Below are positions 5,905 to 10,424 of a DNA stretch of 10,424 nucleotides, piece by piece. Source of the DNA: an uncultured Lachnospiraceae bacterium (lineage in GTDB: Bacteria > Bacillota > Clostridia > Lachnospirales > Lachnospiraceae). Location: positions 1-10,424 of the forward strand of contig CAJUTD010000039.1 of the NCBI GenBank assembly GCA_910589635.1, read 5' to 3'. The notes under the pieces are model-generated. The model was not told the DNA's origin. It made no database searches and saw nothing but the letters and a program-made list of their open reading frames with translations. How positions within the stretch are numbered: the first letter of the stretch is position 1; every line of letters starts with the position of its first letter. The translations under genes were made by a program, and so were the position numbers.

Positions 5905-7224
5905 ATGGTTCGTCAATATCAAGAAGACAATGTATATGAGGCACTTCAGAAGCGTTTTCATTATTTGTTTGAAGAGTTTGAAAACATCTATATTTCTTTT
6001 AGCGGGGGAAAAGACAGCGGTGTGCTGCTCAATCTCCTGCTGGACTTTAGGCGTAAGCACTATCCAAACAGAGTGATAGGTTTGTTCCATCAGGATTTTG
6101 AAGCACAATACTCGGTGACAACAGAATATGTAGAGAGCACGTTCCAACGCCTAGAACAGGAAGTGGACCCTTATTGGGTCTGTCTGCCAATGGCAACGAG
6201 AACAGCGGTCAGCAGTTATGAGATGTACTGGTATCCATGGGACGATATGAAAAGAGATATATGGGTACGTCCCATGCCGGATCATCCCTATGTTATAAAA
6301 CTGCCAGACCCATTTCACCATTACCGTTACCGCATGTCCCAAGAGGATCTTGCCAAGCAGTTTGGCAGGTTTTACAAGGAGCAGCATGGGAATCGCAAGA
6401 CAGTTTGTCTGCTTGGGATGCGGGCGGAGGAGTCTTTGCAGCGTTACAGCGGGTTTCTGAACCGGAAATACGGCTATAAAGGGGAGTGCTGGATTACTAA
6501 GCAGTTTAAGGATGTCTGGTCGGCATCTCCAATCTACGACTGGACGAACAGCGACGTGTGGACGGCAAATTTTAAGTTTGGCTATGATTACAATAAACTC
6601 TATGACCTTTATTATAAGGCAGGGCTTAAGCCAAGCCAGATGCGGGTTGCTTCTCCATTTAACGATTATGCCAAAGACAGCTTGAACCTGTATCGGGTGA
6701 TTGACCCGGAAATCTGGACGAAATTAGTCGGCCGGGTGCAGGGAGCGAATTTTGGCGCTGTTTATGCAAAGACGAAGGCAGTAGGATACCGGAACATTAC
6801 GCTTCCCGAAGGCCATACATGGGAATCTTACACGCGATTCCTCTTAGATACCTTGCCGGTGAGGATACGTAACAACTATGTCAGAAAATTCCAGACATCC
6901 ATCAAGTTCTGGCATGAGACCGGGGGTGGACTGCCGGAGGAGGCGATTCAGGAATTGATTGACAGAGGGTACCATATTCGGAGAAATGGCGTGTCCAATT
7001 ATACGATAAACAAGAATTCGAGAGTGGTGTTTATCGGAAAAATTCCGGATCATACAGATGATATAAAATCAACCAAGGATATCCCCAGCTGGAAACGGAT
7101 GTGCTACTGCATCCTCAAAAACGATCATATTTGCCGGTTCATGGGATTTGGTATTTCCAGAAAGGAACAGGAACAAATAGACATTATCAGAAGAAAATAT
7201 GGAGGATTTGTAAATGAGCGCTAG
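5905..7224 (+). CDS. IbrA/YbdN-like PP-loop protein (PAPS reductase family, DUF3440)
   Basis: This 439-residue cytoplasmic protein has an N-terminal adenine-nucleotide alpha-hydrolase domain of the PAPS-reductase type. The PP-loop is SFSGGKDS (31-38); later family motifs are GMRAEES (171-177) and IYDWTNSDVW (210-219). The C-terminal DUF3440 part ends in WKRMCYCILKNDHICRFMGFG (396-416) with C400, C402 and C410. The domain order and the following ParB-like gene match E. coli IbrA and its paralogue YbdN. PP-loop enzymes of this type bind ATP or PAPS and include DndC of DNA phosphorothioation, but no sulfur-transfer partner is encoded here, so I assign no reaction. The ribosome binding site is poor (AGAGAG about eight bases before ATG). 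The 3' end overlaps the next gene by 11 bases. Confidence 0.88.
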   Translation: MVRQYQEDNVYEALQKRFHYLFEEFENIYISFSGGKDSGVLLNLLLDFRRKHYPNRVIGLFHQDFEAQYSVTTEYVESTFQRLEQEVDPYWVCLPMATRTAVSSYEMYWYPWDDMKRDIWVRPMPDHPYVIKLPDPFHHYRYRMSQEDLAKQFGRFYKEQHGNRKTVCLLGMRAEESLQRYSGFLNRKYGYKGECWITKQFKDVWSASPIYDWTNSDVWTANFKFGYDYNKLYDLYYKAGLKPSQMRVASPFNDYAKDSLNLYRVIDPEIWTKLVGRVQGANFGAVYAKTKAVGYRNITLPEGHTWESYTRFLLDTLPVRIRNNYVRKFQTSIKFWHETGGGLPEEAIQELIDRGYHIRRNGVSNYTINKNSRVVFIGKIPDHTDDIKSTKDIPSWKRMCYCILKNDHICRFMGFGISRKEQEQIDIIRRKYGGFVNER

Positions 7225-7759
7225 TACATTCAAGAGCCCGGCTTATAATGTGATCGCAGTGCCAATTGAAAAAATCATACCGAATTCCTATAACCCCAAC
7301 GCTGTCGCTCCACCGGAAATGCGGTTATTATATGACAGCATCAAGGAAGATGGTTATACGATGCCCATTGTCTGCTATTACCTGAAGGAAAAGGACAATT
7401 ATGTTATTGTGGATGGTTTTCATCGTTATCGGATTATGATGGAGCATAAGGACATTTATAAACGTGAGAACGGCATGTTGCCGGTGACTGTCATTGATAA
7501 GCCGCTTTCCAACCGTATGGCGAGCACGATACGTCATAACCGGGCGCGCGGTTCACATGACGTAGATTTGATGAGTAACATTGTCAAAGAACTCCATAAG
7601 ATTGGGCGTTCCGATGCCTGGATTTCCAAACATATGGGCATGAGCCGTGATGAAATCCTGCGTCTCAAACAGATTACCGGCCTGACCGAGCTGTTCCGTG
7701 ACGTGGAATTTGGAAAGGCGTGGAAGCCTGTGGAAGAAGCAGAGGTTAAAGGAGAATAG
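7214..7759 (+). CDS. IbrB/YbdM-like ParB-domain protein
   Basis: This 181-residue protein carries a ParB/sulfiredoxin-type N-terminal domain. It starts with IIPNSYNPN (21-29), followed by VDGFHRYR (66-73) and RHNRARGSHD (107-116), which match the nucleotide-binding boxes of ParB-like proteins. Residues 132-156 look like a helix-turn-helix (AWISKHMGMSRDEILRLKQ). It is much shorter than a plasmid or chromosomal ParB and no parA lies nearby, so a partition role is unlikely. GGAGG (7201-7205) is eight bases before the ATG, and the ATG lies inside the end of the ibrA-like gene, so the two proteins should be made together. In E. coli, IbrB acts with IbrA as a regulator of eib genes; whether that holds here is unknown. 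Confidence 0.87.
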   Translation: MSASTFKSPAYNVIAVPIEKIIPNSYNPNAVAPPEMRLLYDSIKEDGYTMPIVCYYLKEKDNYVIVDGFHRYRIMMEHKDIYKRENGMLPVTVIDKPLSNRMASTIRHNRARGSHDVDLMSNIVKELHKIGRSDAWISKHMGMSRDEILRLKQITGLTELFRDVEFGKAWKPVEEAEVKGE

Positions 7760-7773
7760 TAAAATATTCCTTC

Positions 7774-7802
7774 TTGCGAAAAATGATATTGTATGCTATT
7801 CT
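7774..7802 (+). promoter_or_regulatory. Probable extended -10 promoter upstream of the chemoreceptor gene
   Basis: TTGCGA (7774-7779, 4 of 6) and TATTCT (7797-7802, 4 of 6) are separated by 17 bases, with TG one base before the -10. It starts 15 bases after the ibrB-like stop. If it serves the chemoreceptor, the leader is about 255 bases and includes the split frame at 7811-8032. Confidence 0.4.
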
Positions 7803-7810
7803 TTTTTTGA

Positions 7811-8032
7811 ATGGATGGGAATAATATTTTGAGAATTGCGGGACATGTTAGTTCGGCGATTATTTCTAGTAGTCAATTGGTTGTTTTTATAGCGATTCCG
7901 CCTCTTATGACTACGGAAGGGTAGGGGATGACATTGGGAAGGAAGCTATTCACATTTATTCGTGAGTTTAATCCTTATGAGGCGTTAAGGGATTATCCCA
8001 ACAATGTCTTGCATTTTCGGAGGGGAAACTAG
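7811..8032 (+). pseudogene. Short frame split by one in-frame TAG (possible remnant or two small ORFs)
   Basis: From ATG 7811 the frame runs 37 codons, meets TAG (7922-7924), and after one GGG codon resumes with ATG 7928 for 34 codons to TAG 8030-8032. The first half is hydrophobic (SSSQLVVFIAIPPL); the second is charged and soluble-looking (KLFTFIREFNPYEALRDYP). GGAAGGG (7914-7920) gives the second ATG a fair ribosome binding site; the first ATG has none. It may be a decayed small gene, a true small ORF from 7928, or chance. I recognise no family. Confidence 0.25.
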
Positions 8033-8064
8033 ACACAATAAGTGACGCTAAGGAGGAATCTATC

Positions 8065-10098
8065 ATGAAGAATTTGAAGTTAGCAACAAAGATAAGCGTT
8101 ATTGTAATTTGCATTTTAACAATTGGTTTGGCCGTGTTATGGAAAAGCATGGACGGAAGCGTGTCTTCTATGATGGAGAAGCAGATTTTAGAGAATATGA
8201 ACGAGGCTGCGGAGACGCGTAGCGAGATAGCACAGGAGTATGTAGAAGCGGCGGAAGCTTATCTGCTTGGTTATGGACAGTCTGTAGTACTCAAGGAAGC
8301 GCTCTTAAACCCGGAGGATGCAGAACTTATTGCTAAGGCCCAAGATTATACGAAGAATTATGGGGCAGTGAATGAAAACCTTGAGAATGTATATCTTGCG
8401 AATTACGAGTCTACAGTGCTGGTGTCTTTTGTGGAGGGACCCATCGGCAAGACCCTCAGGGAGGGCGACGCATTAAAGCAGTTACAGGATCAGGTATTTG
8501 GCAGTAAGGACGTCTGGAATACAGGTGTTATGGCATCTCCCTCTACAGGAAAGCAGGTGGTGTCTATGTACTATCCCATCTTTGATGGTGATAAGCCTAT
8601 TGGATATGTGGGGGCAGCGATCTATGCGGAAGAACTCAAGAATACACTGGATCAGTTACAGGAGGATGGCAGTAAAAATAAAGATTATATGCTCTTAGAT
8701 GCTACGGCGAATACATATATTTTCTGCCCGGATGAGGAGAAGACGGGCGCTGCTATAGAAGAAGAAAATGTGCTCAAAATCGTTGAACTTGCGAAAAGCG
8801 GCGGGGCGGGCAGTGATTTTTATGGCTACAAAGGAAACGGCAAGGATGAACTTTCTGTCTACCAATATATGCCGGAGCGGGATTGGGTGCTTGTGATGCT
8901 GATAGAACGTGGGACGGCATTTGCCTCTGTTACGCAGATGGCGACGACGATGATGATATTGTGCGCCGTGATTCTAGTGGCAATTTCATTTTTGGTATGG
9001 ATTGCCGGGCGGCTGATTGCTAAGGATATAGCCAAGGTATCAAATGTCATCAACGACATAGGCACTTTGGATTTGACGCTCAAGCATAAGCTGACTAAAT
9101 TTACCGCCCGCCGGGATGAGGTGGGAATGATTGCAAAAGCGACGCAGAACCTGGCAGATACGGTCAGTGAGGCCGTGAGATTGATTAAAGAGAAAAACAG
9201 TAAGCTGCTCAATACTTCTGGAACCTTACGCACAGGTGTGTCTACGACCAACAATTCCGTGGATGATGTGGAAAAGGCGATGGGTGAAATTGCCGGCAGC
9301 GCTACGCAGCAGGCGGCAGATACGCAGCAGACAGCAGAGAGCATTGTCCATATTGGAGAGAATATTGTAAAGACGATGGAAGAGACGGAGGCGCTGAGCA
9401 AATACGCAGATAATATCAGAGAGACCAGCGAGGCAATGCGCAATACCATTCGGACATTATCGGAAGTCAACAACAATACAGAACAGGCGATGGATGAGAT
9501 TAGCGCACAAGTTTTGTCCACAAATGAATCAGTTATCAAAATTAAAGACGCCGCACAGTTAATAACTTCTATTGCGGAGGAAACGAATCTTCTGTCATTA
9601 AACGCAGCGATCGAGGCGGCGCGTGCCGGAGAACAGGGAAGAGGCTTTGCAGTCGTGGCAGACCAGATTCAGAAGTTGTCCGAACAGTCAAACGATTCTA
9701 CGAAATATATTGATGATATCGTCAATAACCTGATGCGTGAATCAAGTAGGACAGTGGCCTTCATGAATGAGACAAAGGATGTCATACTCGAACAGAGCAA
9801 ACAGCTTTCCTATACGGAAGAGCAGTTCGCGGCGATTTATAACGATATAGAGGTGATTAAGCAGGCTGTGACGGCAATCTATGATATGGTTAGAAGTGTG
9901 GACGAGGAGCGGCTCACCGTTGTGGACGCAGTGCGCAATCTCTCAGCAATTGCCGAGGGAAATGCAGCAGGCACGGAGGAGACTTTAGCGTCGACAGAAT
10001 TAGTGAAAGAAATGGTGAAGAATATTTCGGACGTTTCGGATCAGTTGGCAGATGTTTCCAGCGATTTAGAGAAAAGTGTCAGCGGATTTACAGTTTAG
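8065..10098 (+). CDS. Methyl-accepting chemotaxis protein with extracellular Cache domain
   Basis: This 677-residue transmembrane chemoreceptor reports ligand binding to CheA/CheW. In order: TM1 (about 9-26), an outer ligand-binding region of about 255 residues with dCache-like features (YYPIFDGDKPIGYVGAAIYAEE at 169-190), TM2 (about 293-315), a HAMP segment (about 316-370), and a long coiled-coil signalling domain. The conserved hairpin tip is intact at 505-532 (EETNLLSLNAAIEAAR, then GRGFAVVA). There is no CheR-binding pentapeptide at the C-terminus, which ends SGFTV. AAGGAGG (8050-8056) lies eight bases before the ATG, the best ribosome binding site in the window. No che or flagellar genes are nearby, so it is an orphan receptor; the ligand is unknown. 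Confidence 0.96.
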   Translation: MKNLKLATKISVIVICILTIGLAVLWKSMDGSVSSMMEKQILENMNEAAETRSEIAQEYVEAAEAYLLGYGQSVVLKEALLNPEDAELIAKAQDYTKNYGAVNENLENVYLANYESTVLVSFVEGPIGKTLREGDALKQLQDQVFGSKDVWNTGVMASPSTGKQVVSMYYPIFDGDKPIGYVGAAIYAEELKNTLDQLQEDGSKNKDYMLLDATANTYIFCPDEEKTGAAIEEENVLKIVELAKSGGAGSDFYGYKGNGKDELSVYQYMPERDWVLVMLIERGTAFASVTQMATTMMILCAVILVAISFLVWIAGRLIAKDIAKVSNVINDIGTLDLTLKHKLTKFTARRDEVGMIAKATQNLADTVSEAVRLIKEKNSKLLNTSGTLRTGVSTTNNSVDDVEKAMGEIAGSATQQAADTQQTAESIVHIGENIVKTMEETEALSKYADNIRETSEAMRNTIRTLSEVNNNTEQAMDEISAQVLSTNESVIKIKDAAQLITSIAEETNLLSLNAAIEAARAGEQGRGFAVVADQIQKLSEQSNDSTKYIDDIVNNLMRESSRTVAFMNETKDVILEQSKQLSYTEEQFAAIYNDIEVIKQAVTAIYDMVRSVDEERLTVVDAVRNLSAIAEGNAAGTEETLASTELVKEMVKNISDVSDQLADVSSDLEKSVSGFTV

Positions 10099-10196
10099 CA
10101 AGATAGCGCCTAAGCGTCCTATTGAAATGGTAATATAACGAAGATATTTATTCCCGCGGGCAATGAAGAAAATAGATATGCTTGCATAAATTGACT

Positions 10197-10238
10197 ATAA
10201 AAAGGGATTGGAATGCGAGAGTTCCAATCCCTTTTTAT
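10197..10238. terminator. Bidirectional intrinsic terminator between convergent genes
   Basis: The arms 10197-10213 and 10222-10238 pair perfectly over 17 bp around an 8-base loop. The G+C core is GGGATTGGAA, flanked by five A on the left and five T on the right, so a U-tract is made in either direction. It lies 98 bases after the chemoreceptor stop and 66 bases after the stop of the - strand gene, and should serve both. Confidence 0.92.
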
Positions 10239-10304
10239 GGGCAAAATATGCGCACTCGTGCGAGTAGAATTATGCCGCTGAAATGGATGCTTTGTGTTAT
10301 TATT

Positions 10305-10424
10305 TCAGTCTGCGAGAGCGAAAATATCGTCGTAGAAGGAGGGATAGGAGATAGCGGCGCATCTCTCATCATCCAGCGTAGTCTCGCCGGAGGCATTGAA
10401 CCCTGCGATAGTGAATGCCATGGC
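10305..10424 (-). CDS. C-terminal fragment of an unrecognised - strand gene
   Basis: On the - strand a frame is open from the window edge to TGA at 10307-10305, giving 39 residues that end SYPSFYDDIFALAD. The sequence AFTIAGFNASGETTLDDERC upstream has protein-like composition, and the frame ends just before a terminator that works in this direction. A Met codon (10421-10419) is two codons from the edge, so a tiny complete gene starting there cannot be excluded. A longer gene continuing outside is more likely. I recognise no family. Confidence 0.5.
   Translation of the reverse strand, partial: AMAFTIAGFNASGETTLDDERCAAISYPSFYDDIFALAD

Larger units (their letters stand above)
7760..8064 (+). 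other. 305-base intergenic region upstream of the chemoreceptor gene
   Basis: The region contains a sigma-A-type promoter (7774-7802), a short reading frame split by one TAG (7811-8032), and the inverted repeat TAATCC / GGATTA (7969-7974 and 7990-7995). I looked for a sigma-28-type motility promoter (TAAA-N15-GCCGATAA) and found none with correct spacing. There is no terminator with a U-tract after the ibrB-like gene. Confidence 0.5.

Noticed and set aside
5757..5939. 60-codon frame on the + strand across the terminator and repeats
   Set aside because: It would start inside the terminator hairpin and runs out of frame into the ibrA-like gene; composition is not protein-like.
5905..7224. Assimilatory PAPS reductase or DndC phosphorothioation enzyme
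   Set aside because: The DUF3440 tail and ParB-like partner point to IbrA/YbdN, and no sulfate-assimilation or dnd genes are in the window.
7214..7759. Chromosome or plasmid partition protein ParB
   Set aside because: The protein is far shorter than partition ParB, has no adjacent parA or parS-like cluster, and overlaps a DUF3440 gene as in the IbrAB pair.
8859..9539. 226-codon open frame on the - strand inside the chemoreceptor gene
   Set aside because: It is an antisense shadow of the coiled-coil region, full of Ser, Ala, Val and Ile with no ribosome binding site. The + strand gene has intact family motifs throughout.
1..10424. CRISPR arrays, tRNA or rRNA genes, insertion sequences, integrases
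   Set aside because: I found no regularly spaced repeats beyond the two-unit 16-base repeat, no cloverleaf-like sequence, and no transposase or integrase motif.

Overview
The window looks like chromosome of a low-to-mid G+C Firmicute, most likely a Clostridia / Lachnospiraceae-type gut anaerobe. The reasons are strong AGGAGG-type ribosome binding sites, TTG/TATAAT-type promoters, U-tract terminators, and the gene mix: an OmpR-type two-component system feeding an ABC-2 exporter, and a Cache-domain chemoreceptor. This placement is inferred from style; no rRNA or other marker gene is present. Nearly all genes are on the + strand. The exception is a fragment entering from the right edge on the - strand.

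Region 1 (1-4910) is a signalling and export module. It holds a response regulator (73-747), an overlapping sensor kinase (735-1913), then after a 159-base gap an ABC ATPase (2073-2975) and two ABC-2 permeases (2975-4330 and about 4263-4910). All junctions except the gap overlap. The main observation here is a 20-base sequence present 5' of the regulator (13-32) and again 5' of the ATPase (1994-2013), identical at 18 of 20 positions. In the first copy it resolves into two 11-base direct half-sites, the usual layout of an OmpR/PhoB-family binding site. The simplest reading is that the regulator controls both its own operon and the transporter operon. The substrate is unknown; a peptide antibiotic or other envelope-active compound is plausible by analogy.

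Region 2 (4911-5589) is an A+T-rich GrpB/UPF0157-family gene with its own promoter. A dyad overlaps the -10 box.

Region 3 (5590-7759) has a 315-base regulatory stretch in front of a two-gene overlapping operon. The operon encodes a PP-loop ATPase of the PAPS-reductase/DUF3440 type (IbrA / YbdN-like) and a ParB-like protein (IbrB / YbdM-like). In E. coli IbrAB are regulators of eib genes, but the biochemical activity of the pair is not established to my knowledge. The upstream stretch has a very good promoter that fires almost directly into a strong intrinsic terminator, followed by a tandem 16-base repeat. This is the part of the window most likely to hold undescribed biology.

Region 4 (7760-10424) has a 305-base stretch with a promoter and a short reading frame split by one TAG, then a complete methyl-accepting chemotaxis receptor (8065-10098). 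A 17-bp-stem bidirectional terminator follows, and last the C-terminal 39 codons of an unrecognised - strand gene.
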